A stretch of DNA of 64,000 nucleotides from Osedax fenrisi (GCA_964019155.1 OZ025241.1:11951128-12015127), one strand, 5' to 3'. Positions 9,604 through 22,859 are shown, counted from the first letter of the stretch. Translations and numbers: made by a program. The notes: generated by a model not told the origin, from the sequence alone.

Positions 9604-10983
9604 AGTAACATATATGTATATATGAGTAATTTATATATATACAAAATAGTTAGTAGATAATTAAGTATGATAATAAATATTATATACGATTAAATAGTGA
9701 TATAAAATGAACCAAATAAAACATGCATATTGGAGTATATAAATTACCGGCAAATATCTAAAAATTATTTAGCTGTAGTAAGTTTGGTGGTGGTAGGTGC
9801 GATATGTATTTTTGTGATGGCCATTTTGTTAAATTCATATATGTAGAGATAAGGAACGCATTTTCTCTTTTTTTTAAATGTTTCTAAAATACTATTTATT
9901 GAATTAAACTATTTTTTATTATTATATAAAAAAGTAAGAAAATCATATCTATTACATAAGAGTAACACATATATATTGTACAAATAATAATTCTATTTTT
10001 GAATATGGGTTTTGTTATATTATGCATATATATGTTAATTATAGATAGAAAAATAATTAGGTAGATCGCTTTGTACTTTTATCTAAACATTCATTTATAT
10101 ATGTAAACATAGCATATATTATTTCTAGTAAAATGCATTTGAAAAGTCAACAATAAATAAATTGTAAAGTAATTACATTATGCATTCAGCTAATATAAAA
10201 TCAATATTATAAAATAATAGTTAATAGTTTATAATTTAAAGTTAATAATTAATAAGTTTTTTTATCTATATATAAATGTAATTTTATAGAATTTATATAT
10301 TAGATATAAAATATTATATAACAATATATTATAAATATCATGCTATAAAAGATGCTTTTTATGTTATTTAAAAACTGATTTAATTGGTAATTTGTTCATA
10401 GTTACTAAATAACATATATGTTATATATGATATATCATCAATTAATAGTACATATTAGTGATCTAAATTTTCAAATCTTTTCATTTTCAAACATTTATAT
10501 ACATTATTATTTCAAATCTTAAATCTAATTTTCGAGTCAATTCGAGTTACACCTATTTTCTAACATTTTTATGGATTAAATTCACTATTTATCATAGTAT
10601 TGTAGCCACATTATTATACGTAATATGTAATTTATATACTTATAAATTATATAAGTAATTATTTATTTGTATATATAATAGGAATATATTTAATAAGTTC
10701 GATTAGTACTATAATTTGGAATAAACTCAAAAAAAAGGAGCATTTATACGATCAGAGTGATATATTATTAATCTAGATGTAGGGCGGTGGCTGGCCATTT
10801 AAATTAGTGAACAAACATGTATTAATAGATAATAGATAAGGGCAGGTTACTAATTGCATATCCTAAATTATTATTATATAATACTCACGAATCGATTTTA
10901 TATGATACATTGGATGGCATTCAGTGTATGATACACTCTCAATATATAACTCTATGTAGAGAAATATGTACACTTATTAACTA
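9604..10983. other. A+T-rich intergenic DNA of block X
   Basis: No open frame, RNA gene or element recognised. The only G+C-richer patch is near 10782-10800. A small perfect palindrome, GTGTAT-G-ATACAC, lies near 10922-10934. Confidence 0.6.
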
Positions 10984-11976
10984 TTAATCCAGGCATGTTA
11001 TGTATATATTAATGATATCCTATTGCCCCCATTACACATTAAACTTATATTAATGAAGAATTTTGTATAATCATTGGATTTGGATTTCAAAATCATTTAA
11101 TTTCCACATATAATTGAAACTAAGTTAAGGATATAATTTATAATGGACCAACACATAGGGAGTATTGACCAACGCAACATTTGATATATGTACGAGAGGA
11201 ATTTAATTAATATCTGACTAGCATTAGAGTCAATTATTAAACATATTCTCTCAAATCATAGATGTACAGAATATGTAAATATTGTGGAAGACTTAAGTCT
11301 CAAGAAGCAATTTCTTCTATATTTTATATATATATATATATATCTGATCTTGTATATCCATAAATATTTATTTTATGGACCTACAAGTGTAAAAATTTGT
11401 TGACTATAGTGAAGAAAAAGTATAATTATTTAATCATTATATTTTATAATGGAAAATAGATACCAAGGAAACTTAATGTTAATATTTCTAATGATTACTG
11501 TTGGAGTAAAAAAGGAATATAAAATACTTAAAATATAACAAAATCGTTGAAATAAACTGTTAATCAATGCTTATTATACAAATAACTATGTAGATTTTAT
11601 TTTGAAACAATATACATTAAAATATATCAAATACTATTGCAATAAATCCTTTAAATTTCCGTTAATTTTCATTATTTTTCCTATATTTGTGATTTTTTCA
11701 AAAATTGTCAAAGTTAAATAGTAATTATATATTTGAAATAAGTATGAACAACTAGTCTAGAATCCGTTAACATAACCCATACTTTAGAGAATTTATGTTC
11801 AAATATCTGAATATGCTATATATTATATTTGTATTACTAGACCACTATACTAATATACTATTGTATATTACAAATATACATGTACATATTTTACAACTAA
11901 TTGTATGCATAATTAATATTCTTATAATTTACACATTATAATATCTAATAATACATTGATTTAAATTGTATTATAC

Positions 11977-12022
<46 letters not shown>

Positions 12023-12039
12023 TAAAAATAATATTGTAT

Positions 12040-12530
12040 TATTCAATATAAGAAATATAATTGATAATATTAAATTAAAACTTAAAATTGATAATAAAGA
12101 AATACGTAACGTAGAAAAGATACAATTTATGAGTATTATTATTGACAATATATTAGATTGGAAACGTTAAATACATTATGGATGAACAACGTTATCAAGA
12201 TCTATTGTTATTTTAAATTAAGTAACATTAAAATTAAATAGTAAAGCATTAGTTTTACTTTATAATTCTTATTTTAATTCCCACTTATATTACTGGGCCG
12301 GAAATTATTCTCTACACTTGAATTTACAGATTTATTTAAAATAAAGTCTTACAATAATCTCTTATTTCATAGAATAAAAGTAAGGACGCAAAGACAATTT
12401 TAGATATCCAATATGGGACCACAAAACTATGGATTAATTTAAAAAAAGTTTTAAGAATAAAAAATAATTTAAAATCATTTAGTACAAATTATAAAAAAGT
12501 TTTGATAAGTTTATATAATAATTATTATTA
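12040..12530 (+). pseudogene. LINE RT C-terminal fragment, degenerate
   Basis: Plus-strand frames give ...IQFMSIIIDNILDWKR, then SRSI.ILN, then YNSYFNSHLYYWAGNY. This matches the region downstream of RT in Jockey/CR1-group ORF2 proteins, normally FLGIIID.L.WK...SHLxYW. Stop codons and frameshifts interrupt it. The fragment begins before 12087, inside the part shared with copy B, and is cut in copy B by the deletion there. Confidence 0.65.
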
Positions 12531-13560
12531 AGTAAAAAAGTATTAATACACGATTTTAATAGTGAATTTTACAATTGACACTTTAAAAATTAGACTTTTT
12601 ATTTTATCGCTTTTTTTTTACTATTTTATAGATCATATACATTGTTTTTATATTTTAGGAAGAGGAAGTGAATTTAATTACTTAATTTTATTGTTAACTT
12701 TATTATAATTAACTAATGATACGAATTTTACTAATGATAACTGAAATGTGATAACGAATTATTGATAATTTAACTAATGATATTTGACTAAAGATAATAA
12801 ACTAATGATAATGATCAGTAATAATTGACTAATGATATATATTGATTATGATATTAATGATTATTATTTATGAATATTGATTTTTCACTTTATATTTTAT
12901 TTATATTATATTTTATTATATATTTTATAGTTTTGTTTTATACTATATATTTTATATTGATGTTATTATCATTTTTAATTTGTTATCATTTTTTATGTTA
13001 TTACCCTTTTAACTTATAATTTAATTTTTATTATTTTATGAAATGATGATTTAGATTATGAGAAGTTTTTTACAATTATTATTTTATGGTTGATGTTTTT
13101 TTTATAAATTTATTTACTTTTAATTATTTAAGAAAATCAAATAAAAACAAAATGTATTAATACAATTTAGATTTGTGGATGTATTATATTTAGTGGCATT
13201 ATTAGCGATAGTGATAAGTAGTTGGGAGTAAAGGTGCATTTATTGGCGATACATGTTGCTAGTTTTCATGCTCTTGGCATAAGTATGAACCTTAAGGCAT
13301 AGGAATTGTCGATCCCATACCTTAAAAGTTGAGACGCCATTGTCAATTTGATTATCACCAATATAAATAACATGTAAAATTGATACTTAACAAAATATTT
13401 TTTTTTTTTTAATTTACATTTTTTTTTTATTTAATTTTGTATTATTTGTTTATTGTAACTATTTATAACATACTTGTAATTATCTTATTAATTATAATGC
13501 TATCCTATAGCTTTATTTTATTTTCATTATGTTAATATAATTATCTATTTTCTCCTTATA
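12531..13560. other. A+T-rich spacer with irregular AACTAATGATA repeats
   Basis: From 12710 to 12840 there are several loosely spaced copies of an AACTAATGATA-like motif. The rest is homopolymer-rich, and no gene was recognised. Confidence 0.5.
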
Positions 13561-13628
13561 ATCTATTGGGTGAAAGACTAGACAATCTATGCTTTTTCTT
13601 TCATCCAGGCTATTGCCAATCTGATATT

Positions 13629-13689
<61 letters not shown>

Positions 13690-13690
13690 T
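13561..13690. mobile_element. Retroelement terminal fragment with stem-loop, (ATT)n and (TA)n
   Basis: TGGGTGAAAG (13567-13576) and CTTTCATCCA (13598-13607) can pair, giving a stem-loop. It is followed by a unique AGGCTATTGCCAATCTGAT stretch, (ATT)n and (TA)n. A stem-loop just before a simple-sequence tail is typical of LINE or SINE 3' ends. The CCTGGATG...GATGAAAG element also appears, reversed, near the tail of the SINE at 36082-36373. Orientation is not settled. Confidence 0.4.
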
Positions 13691-13886
13691 AATATTTATA
13701 CATAATTTGCTATTAGTATTGTATATATTGCAATGTATTATTTATATAATAATAACATTATACAATTTTAATTTTGAAAAATAATGTACAGAATGTTATG
13801 TTTATGTTGTTATAATGAACGGAAGACTACTTCTCATAAAACATCATGCGAATTAGGTAATATCAATACTTTAATTTAATTTAATT

Positions 13887-13920
<34 letters not shown>

Positions 13921-14389
13921 ATAACCGTTACCGTGTTGGTAGATATGCTCATTTGATACATAAGTTCATGCCCGTGGACTAAATATTAGTGGCACTCATG
14001 TATATAAAATATCGGTGAACCAAATATATATGTTTTTAATTGATGTTATTAATATATCACTTTGTATATACGTTGTATACAAGTATACTTATAATAAAGT
14101 TATATTGTGAATATATATGAACTATATTTGTATATTATGTAACCATCTGAATCCCAAAAGGCAGTAATATCACATTAGTTTAATAAGTTAATGACTTAAG
14201 TTATATTACTTAAGTTCAACTAAAGTTATTGATGTAAGTATTATTATTAAGTTTATATAATTTTTTTATTATAGAAAAAATAAAATATTATAACTTTTAA
14301 TTATTTAGAAATATTGATTTAATATTTAACGAAGTTACTAGTGAAGACATTAAATAGAGCATCTATAGACTGAAAATAGACTGAAATAG

Positions 14390-14516
14390 AGCATCTATAA
14401 AATTTCCTTTTATTAAAAATAAATCGTATATTAGATTTAATAATTCGGTCTAGTTGTAATAGTTGTAATTTAGTTGAGTTTGTGAGTAAAATAGAGCAGT
14501 CTGAAAAAGCAGTCAA
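14390..14516 (-). pseudogene. LINE RT C-terminal fragment
   Basis: On the minus strand this reads DCSILLTNSTKLQLLQLDRI and then IKSNIRFIFNKRKF. This is the post-RT segment of Jockey/CR1-group ORF2 proteins (LDYCSSLL...LxxLQRIQNxxIRFI). It is truncated and lies head-to-head against the plus-strand endonuclease fragment starting at about 14530. Confidence 0.55.
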
Positions 14517-14529
14517 GTCTGGAAAAAAT

Positions 14530-15699
14530 TAAAGCATTCGTGAATATGATATCCTTATTTTTACGGAAACATGGCTTAATCAGGATATTACTAATGGTAT
14601 GATATCAGATAATAACTTCTACAATTTATTTAGATTAGATAGATTAACGAATACACATGGTGGTGGTATTTTAATTTACATAAAACATCATTATCAGGCC
14701 CATGCATTATGCCATTCTATTTCTCATAATTTTGAATTATTAAACATTGTTTTCTTTAATTACCTACGTATTGTTGTATATCGACCGCCATCTATGTCAT
14801 TCAATGATACTATCAAATTATGTGATATTATCTCGAGTGTCTCAGATTCCACTAAAACTAGCATTATATATGGTGACTTTAATCTACCTGGAATTGACTG
14901 GATCAATGGTCTGGGAATCTCATCTGTTGACAAATATTTCTATTCGTTTGCTCAAAAAAATGGATTATTGCAGTTAGTGAATTTTAATACGCGTAATTTG
15001 AATATTCTGGACTTAATTCTAACAAATGATATTAAAATGGTATCATCTATCATATCTACTAATCCGATAGAATATGATTCTCATTGTAGTGATCATATTT
15101 CCATATTATCTTGTTTAGTTTATCCTCGTGGTATTAATATACCAATATCTAGTTCTCCTATATTACCAATTCCAAATTACCTTAAATCAGATTATTATAA
15201 TATTAAAAATGATCTTCTATCAATTAATTGGAATAATCTGCTAAATTCATCCATTAATGGTTCTGATATGCTTACTATATTTATTAATAAGCTTTTATTT
15301 ATATGTAATAAACATACTCCTTTACCTAACATTACAAAATATAAATATCCTATTCATATTAAAAAAGTATTAAATAAATGTCGACATCTTCACAATATTA
15401 TTTGTGATGAAAATAGTCGTATGAATTGGCGATTAGCCCAGCTTGATGCTAATTTTATATCACCTCTTTATAATGAAATTGACAATTCAATATCATCATC
15501 TGATGTTGACAAGGCGTCTTGTTTATCGCATCAATATAGTTCTGTATTTTATAAAAGTTATAATATTAATATACCCATATTATCCATATCATCTCACATA
15601 TCATCATCACTATCCTCTTATCCTACTACTCCTGAGGTATTACGTAAATTTCTATGTTTACTACCTAGTAAATTCAATAATTCACCAGTAAATTGGTAA
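14530..15699 (+). pseudogene. LINE APE endonuclease fragment (ORF2 N-terminal part)
   Basis: The frame is open from about 14530 (first ATG at 14599) to a TAA at 15697-15699. Motifs in order: FTETWLNQ (TET at 14563), THGGGILIYI, YRPPSMSF, YGDFNLPGIDW (GDF at 14872), LDLILTND and CSDHISIL (SDH near 15088). These are the catalytic and core motifs of an APE-type LINE endonuclease. The frame runs on about 200 residues into the linker before RT and then stops. RT does not follow on this strand; instead the same kind of element continues in reverse orientation from 15700. The endonuclease domain itself looks well preserved, but it is no longer attached to RT. Confidence 0.8.
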
Positions 15700-16330
15700 A
15701 TCGGTAATGCAGTCTTTCAGTAGATTTAATGCATCGTTGTTAATGTTTAGTAACTTTAGTCGATTTAAAAGTATATTGTTGTCAATTGTATCGAATGCGG
15801 AAGATAAGTCAAGAAGAATTACTTGTGTAGGAGTATTAGTATCAATGTTATGTATGAGGGTGTCAGTAACGTAGAGTATAGTTGTTTCAGTAATATAAAA
15901 TTTCCTATATCCAGATTGATATTTATCAAAAAGTTGTTGATTATCAAAACTGTTGCTATTTAGGTAGTTAATTAATTGTTTATTAATACTTCATTATACT
16001 ATTTTAACTAATGTAGGTAATTTAGAAATAGGCCTATAATTTATAGCACATTAATATCCATATTACTTTTCTTTATTCTAGGAGTTATATTAGCGTATTT
16101 GAAAAATGGTGGTATTATATTCGTTTTTATACTGTCCGTAAGTAATTATCGTATTATTGGAGTAATGAAATGATTAATTGTTTTAAGTACATATATAGGA
16201 ACGGGATCGAGTATTGAAGACGAATTAGTTTACTTGATAAGAGTAGAAATATCGTCATCGGTATCTAAACTTGGATATTTGGGTGCAGCCGGTAAGTGGT
16301 TTATCATAAGTATATGAGTTATTGTTTGAT
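15700..16330 (-). pseudogene. LINE RT N-terminal half, inverted relative to neighbouring endonuclease
   Basis: Minus-strand translation gives SSSILDPVPIYVLKTINHFI near the high-coordinate end and DLSSAFDTIDNNILLNRLKL at 15765-15825. These are the start of RT and its first catalytic Asp motif (AFDT). Several stops and frameshifts lie between. The fragment continues past 16267 into DNA also kept in copy B. The two element pieces meet tail to tail at 15699/15700, which differs from the usual twin-priming inversion. Confidence 0.65.
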
Positions 16331-16673
16331 AGTTTCGTCATATTGATTTCTACTTTTGATAGTATATTTTATTAATATATTTATTATAATAACATTGTAA
16401 ACATTTTGATTCATAATAATCTATTATTTACACTTTTTACATTATATTATATTTAATATATTATTCTTTATGCAATAATACATATAATACAATGTATATT
16501 GAGTAGGTAATATTGATGAAGATATTGAAATTGTATTATGTTACCGTAAATGTTTTACTATAATTAGGATTATTAATCAAACGGTATAGTATAGTATATA
16601 TATATATATATATGAATATATATGAATATGAATATAATTTATAATACATAATAATTAATTACCAACATCAATA

Positions 16674-16714
<41 letters not shown>

Positions 16715-17399
16715 TAGAATGTATGATATATAATAATAACATTAATAATAATATATTATAATTTTACTAGTAATATTAGGTAATAATTATATTAATATAA
16801 CTATAATTAAAAATAAAATCTTCAAAATATCGCACAAAAAATATAATAATAATGACTGGATTGATACTCATAAATAACTAGAGCTATAATAATAACATAG
16901 TCGACTGACGTGATACCAATAAGAACACTAGTAATATATTCATTATATTAATATAAGAAGTATGTGCTTCGTATTCATATATCAATATATCATAGTATCG
17001 TTGGTATATTATATGTGTAAATATGGCTTAATCATTTATCATGGCTGCATTAGTTTCAAGCAATTCAGTTTATTATGCAAATTCATTAAACACTTGCAAT
17101 AATATACTGTTACAATATTGGTATTATGAATAATTTATATATATATATATATATATATGTATATGTATATAACTAAATAAATAATACAGATTACTATAGC
17201 TAGAGGATGTGCAAGACTTTATTCCATAAGAATAAGAATTAATCCAAAAATTATGATATTATATCGTGGAGTAATTACATCAAATTTCAACAAAAAAATA
17301 GAATGCTTTGATAATACATGTTAGTATAATAACATATACTGTTATTTTTGTATTGATATATTTTAAATATTATATATTACAATTTAATAATTTATTCTT
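16331..17399. other. A+T-rich spacer, no gene seen
   Basis: Contains (TA)n runs at 16594-16613, 16675-16712 and 17135-17157. It matches copy B closely, with length changes at the (TA)n runs; the 17135 run is much longer in B (30307-30371). Confidence 0.6.
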
Positions 17400-18130
17400 A
17401 CTTAAATTGTCATATTTATATACATTACATCTGAATTCATTTCACGTGAGATTATTTAACAGGTTATATTTTAAAAGCATGTTCAGGTTGTAAACTTTTT
17501 CTATAAATATTGAGGAATAGTATTAAATGTAAACTTGATAACAAAATTAATTAAATACAATTAAAATATAAATAAAATACAATATTATTATTGTAGCTGC
17601 GTCACTTCATCACGTTTAATATTTATAGGATTTTAACATGGAAGAGATATGATATATTTTTAAACTTCGATATACTTATATCATAATAAATGTTTTTTGT
17701 TATTTTTATCATTTAATTTGAATTATATATTTATCAATAAAAAGTTATTAGTTTTATATTTTCCAGGATTTTGTAGAAAATTTCGGAAAAAAAATTTATA
17801 TTTATATACATTATATCTGGATTCGTTTCTTTTAGTTTATTTGACAGGTTATATTTTAAAAGCCCATTAAGCCAGTTCAGATTTGTAATTTTTCTATAAA
17901 TATTGAGATTTGTATAAACTTGATAACATAATTAATTAAATAAAATTTAAATTTAAATAAAATACAATATTATTTTGTAGCTGCGTCACCTCATCATATT
18001 TAATATTGATAGGATTTTAACATGAAAGAGATATGAGATATTTTTAAACTTTGATATCTATAAAATTGGTTTACCTATAAAAAGTTGTTTAATATTTGTT
18101 TTCAATTTTCCAGGATTTTAAAAAATTATT
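17400..18130. repeat. Two tandem ~380-bp units, collapsed to one in copy B
   Basis: Unit 1 (about 17400-17795) and unit 2 (about 17800-18130) share TATATACATTA..TCTG, ACAGGTTATATTTTAAAAGC, TAGCTGCGTCAC and TTTTAACATG blocks at moderate divergence. Copy B has one unit (30600-30945): its start matches unit 1 and its remainder matches unit 2. Confidence 0.8.
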
Positions 18131-19499
18131 TTAATTTGTAAACTTTTTCATTAATAAAATATAAAATTATATATATATATATAATACGTATTAGTGTTTA
18201 TATTATAATTACAAATATTACAAAAAAAATTATAAGGAATATGTTATTTAATGTTATTTAAATTATTTCAAACATTAAATATTTTTGTTAATTTATTTCA
18301 TATCTTATCATAAAATAAATCTGAAAAAAGTGTTTAAAAAATTTGCATTTTATTAATAATAATTATATAATATATTATAATAATAGTGTATACTAATTAA
18401 ATTTAATTGATCTATAGTTAGATCTATTTTATGATAATGTATTTATAATTTAATTGGCAAGTTAAATAAATGTATTAAATAACGGTATTTACTTATATAT
18501 TAAAATATGTATTCACTTTTTTAAAAGATAAAGCGCAGATTAATTAATATAAATTATATCATAGTGACATACCAACTACATACATTAAATTATATATTAA
18601 TAATTAATATCTGTAAACATAACCAGCTTAGTGTACAAGTATTTCATGTTATTAAGTTTATGTTATGTTTTGTAGAACTATATATTCGTCATTTAATGAG
18701 GTATTTAGTTTACCAAGTAACACTTTGAAGTCGTCATTCCATAGTTAAATTCATTCTTTTCACTGGTAGCTTGACGTTTTACTGTGTTATAATTATCTTT
18801 CATGTTCTTCGTTTATTATTATATATTATACAACCATTTTGTTGTCATTCATTTCACTTTCAATTTAATTTATGTAATTCTATATGTATTCAGTTTTTTC
18901 ATAATAATTAAGTATATTATTTAAATCTTCGTTGAATGTCCTATATTTTTGGTATCTGTTATTTTATTAAGTATTGAGATAGTTCCACGAATATCTAGTT
19001 TTTTTTGGTGTATATGCTATGTTATGTTATTTGATAAGTTATAATATATATATAATAGAATATAATCCAATTTATATTTTATTAAATCAGTTGTAGAAGA
19101 AACATAATTATTAATCTTAACACAAAATAAAGTATATAGTTTAAACTATATTACTGAAATTGAATTTATTTATATAAATCGGCTTTTTATTTAATTTTTA
19201 TTTTATATATATTTCAATATGTACTAGTGTTCCTTTATATATATATAATACAATATCTATTGTAAAAAGTGATTAACCAATTATGATGAAATAAATAATA
19301 TATTTATAAAGTATACATGTTTTTTTATATTCAAATCGATTTCAATAAATGTGTATTATGGAATACAATATATGTATATCATCTAGTGGGCCGGTCGTGT
19401 TATACCATAATATATTATTCTCGTCTGGAGTATAATACAATTACTGTGATCTTAGTAAATTTAATCTTGTCAGTTATCTTGCTTAAAATACTTAATATT

Positions 19500-19525
19500 A
19501 TATATATATATATATATATTAGTAG

Positions 19526-19580
<55 letters not shown>
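19500..19580. repeat. (TA)n with interspersed ATTAGTAGT
   Basis: Compound microsatellite. Copy B has the same structure, longer and with more ATTAGTAGT interruptions (31905-32083). The open frame from 19317 that runs into it encodes a Tyr-Ile repeat tail and is identical in copy B only because the block is nearly identical. Confidence 0.9.
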
Positions 19581-19909
19581 TAGTTATATATATAATATAA
19601 TAAATAGTGTTTATTATATATTATAATTAATTGATCATTTATATTTTAAATATATAAATAAATGGCATTATTTTAAATACATTTTCACAATATTATTTTT
19701 ATATATGTGTATATCATATTAATGTCAAATATATGTAATTATTTTTTTTGTAGCATCATGTATTAGACGTTACTATGACAATTATTGTAATAATATAACA
19801 TATGAAATACAAACATGTTATTATAATTAATATTAATATTTAAGTTACATACAATACATAATTATTTATATATGTTATTAATTATTATTAAATATACATA
19901 AACACAAGC

Positions 19910-19948
<39 letters not shown>

Positions 19949-20050
19949 AAGAAGAAAAAGAAATTTTATTTAGACATCGTTTAAACAATTAAGTTAACAA
20001 TAATGTATAATGAAATAATAAGAAAGTTATAGTGTAAATAAATATGTTTT

Positions 20051-22562
20051 TTAATTCTTTTTAAACTTTTCTGAGTTTCTTTCAGCACGGAGTGTTGCAG
20101 GTAGTGAGTTCCAGGCTATCGGTGCTTGTGATGAGAAGGCGCGTGAATAGGCATTAGTAGAATGTATTATCGTTCTAGGTCATATATGATTAACATGACA
20201 CGGCCTGAGACTTCTTTTCTGGTCAATTCTCTCTACCAATTCATATAAATATGACGGCGTTTCAAAGTGGAGTGCATTATGAGTCATAGTAAATATTTTA
20301 AAGATGATTCTTTCTTTTATGGGTAGCCAGTGTAATACCTTCATTAATTGTGTGATGCTGATATGGTTATTTTCTTCTCGATGAGGTAGATTGTGAATTA
20401 TACGTACATCATATCGTTTAAGGGAGGTAAGTTCAGCCAATGTGATAGATGGTAGACCTATAAGCATCACATTACAATAATCGAAAACTCCTAATACTAA
20501 ACTAGTCACTAACATTTTGCAAGTAAAGAAATTTAAAGATTTTCTGATTTTTTAATTCTGTACAGTTGAAAGTTTACTGAACGAATTTTTTCTGATATAA
20601 ATGATTTCATTTCGTGGTTAGAATTTAAAATTACACCCAACTTCTTTATCGTTTGTGATGATAATAATAAACACTTGTCAAATGAAAAAGTGAACAATGT
20701 TTAAAAGTGTTTAGAATTACGTATTACTTCAGTTGTTAAAGGGTTCAGTTGTAATGAATTTTCATGAAACCAGATAGAGAGTTAACGTAGATAGTTCTGC
20801 AAACGGATGTGGGCAGATGAGTCATTTTAATTATCAGCATCAGTAAAAATGTGGATGTCATCGGCGTATGAATGAAATTTAATCAATGGATAATTGGCGA
20901 AGATTTTGAAAACAGGTGATACGTGTATAGAAAAATATAGTGGTCCTAATACTGATCCTTGTGGTACTCCGTGAGTCATATTTTGATATTCGGTATTCTT
21001 CCGAATCGCCAATATTGACTCTACTCATGTTATCAGAAATGTACGATTTTAACCAATCTAAAGCTTTCACAGAAAATCCACTCTCGATTAGCCTTTGTAT
21101 AAATATCTTGTGGTTGAGCGTATCGAAGGCAGCAGATAAATCTAAATATAACATGAGTGAGCCGGTTTTATTGTTGAGAACATCATAATTTATACGGCAT
21201 AGGGCTGTCTATGTGCTCAGTCCGGGCATATAAGCACTTTGGTGAAGATGAAGTACTTTTGCAGCTAATAGATGACTGATTATTTGTGTAGAAACAATTC
21301 GTTCGAGGAGTTTGGAGAAAGCAGTACGTTGAGAAATAGGTCGATAATTGTTCAGGATATTCTTATCGCTTCCAGGTTTCTTGATCAATGGTATTATTGA
21401 TGACAATTTCATAGAAGCAGGAACAGTACCTGATTCGAATGAACACTTGATTATCTGAAGGAGATACGGAGCTAGTGTAGATGCTTGAGACTGTAGTAAT
21501 TTCAATGGTGGAGAATCTTCTTTTGATGTTGATTTAATAGTTCGTATTAAAATTTAAATTTTTTCAATAGATGGGGGAGAAAAACTGTCAATAATTTGGA
21601 TGTCACAATTCAGAGGTTAACAGGAATAAGTACATATAGGTAAGGAATCTATGATTGTCTGTAACTTTAATCGAAAGAAATTATGAAAAGAGTTTGCGCA
21701 TACGTCATCGTTTAAATCAGGAAGTATCCGTGTAGTTCTTCTTCTTAGAAGATCGTTTGAAATTTCAAATAGTATATTCAGATCATGTCCAGATTTATTA
21801 TTTTGTTAGCATTATATTCTGATTTTGCCAGGAATAACATCAGATTATATTCATGTTGTAGGTTTGTGTAATTTTTAAGATCATTTTATGACAGTGACTT
21901 TATATAAAATTGTTCATGTTTATGTAATAAAAAATAATATGTTATGTTATGCACATTCATTTATGTACCATTCGTTGTTAGAGCGTTATGTTATGGTAGT
22001 AGTTTTTATTGGTGTATGCGTATTTAGTGTAGAAATTAAAGATGTATTCAGATTTTCGAGTGGTTGTAAAGTGGAATGTTCGGATAGTTTTAGATGTAAA
22101 TCATAGGATAAATCAATTTATTAGTTATAATTTTCTATATGTTATTGTTTTTATTGGTCGTTTGGGTGTTACAGAGTTAATCAAGAATTTAATAGCATAG
22201 TGGTCTGAGATTAGTTTTGAATAGTTAGATGTAATATGAGAATTATTTCTGGATATTATCAAATTTAATGTATTTCCATGAACGTGAGTATTTGGAAATT
22301 TGATGTGTTGCTGTAATGAATTTTTAATCAATGTTGAATTGAACAGAGTAGATGATTTCAGTGTTGTATTGTTGACGTGTATATTTAAATCATCTAGTAT
22401 AATTGTATTTTTAGTGATAATTGGTTGAATATGTATTGTGAAATCGGCAAGGAATTGTTTAAAATCCAAGTTTGGTGGACGATATATAATTATAGTTTTT
22501 ATGATCACTGAGCCTCGGCAAGAAAAAGAACAAATTACTATTTCAGCTGAAGATATAAGCAA
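20051..22562 (-). pseudogene. LINE ORF2 (endonuclease and RT), multiple stops
   Basis: Endonuclease part (22562-22125): IYRPPNLDF, then DDLNIHV where the family has GDFN, and LISDHYAIKF. The N-terminal catalytic Asn and Glu motifs are not seen. RT part: IIPLIKKPGSDKNILNNYRP (near 21360), LDLSAAFDTLNHKI (near 21140), MTHGVPQGSVLGPLYF (near 20960) and FHSYADDIHIF (near 20860). The C-terminal part, from KKLGVILNSNHEMKSFI through FDYCNVMLIGLPS to LHWLPIKERIIFKI, ends with IAWNSLPATLR. Catalytic residues of RT are intact. At least four in-frame stops and several frameshifts, for example around 21210 and 21000, make it non-functional. It is related to, but clearly diverged from, the X-block LINE. 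Confidence 0.8.
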
Positions 22563-22859
22563 GTGTTTTGAAGTAGATAATGATATGGTGCATTTTTAAA
22601 AGATTAAGTGATTTTGATACAATTTCTTTGTCAGATAAGCATTTGTATTTTATGCCGATTAGATTATTTGTATTCTTTGTATTCTTTATATTCTTTGTAG
22701 CGTCATATGTAGTAATTCCGATACATGTAATACTTAAAGGTATTATTGTTACTTTCTTATGTTCAATCAGGGAAGTTTTGACAATACTTGACCATAATGG
22801 TTTATCAGTCTCAGAAGATTTATTTTTGATTTCGCAAATAGATTCTTAAATTTGTTTAA

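Larger units (their letters stand above)
1..10984. repeat. Segmental duplication block X, copy 1
   Basis: Nearly base-for-base the same as 37036-47894, with scattered substitutions and small indels. It runs off the left window edge. It carries the MITE, the ~85-bp tandem repeat, the CR1/L2-group LINE and the Gypsy relic in the same order as copy 2. The match stops at about 10984, where copy 1 enters block Y and copy 2 enters a GTAG minisatellite. The only sizeable difference I found is a 115-bp LINE tail plus its target duplication at 9480-9603, present only here. Confidence 0.95.
10984..19600. repeat. Segmental duplication block Y, copy A, near-identical part
   Basis: 10984-12086 matches 28352-29444, and 16267 to about 19580 matches 29455-32080 at near identity, interrupted by indels. 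The 4.18 kb at 12087-16266 is absent from copy B. The X/Y join at 10984 shares a short TATT overlap between the X end and the Y start. Confidence 0.9.

Noticed and set aside
19317..19580. 87-residue frame identical to one at 31722
   Set aside because: Conserved only because block Y is nearly identical; it ends in (TA)n-encoded Tyr-Ile repeats and has no protein features.
22580..22849. 89-residue plus-strand membrane-protein-like frame
   Set aside because: It lies antisense to the minus-strand LINE between its zinc finger and endonuclease; its hydrophobicity follows from T-rich composition.
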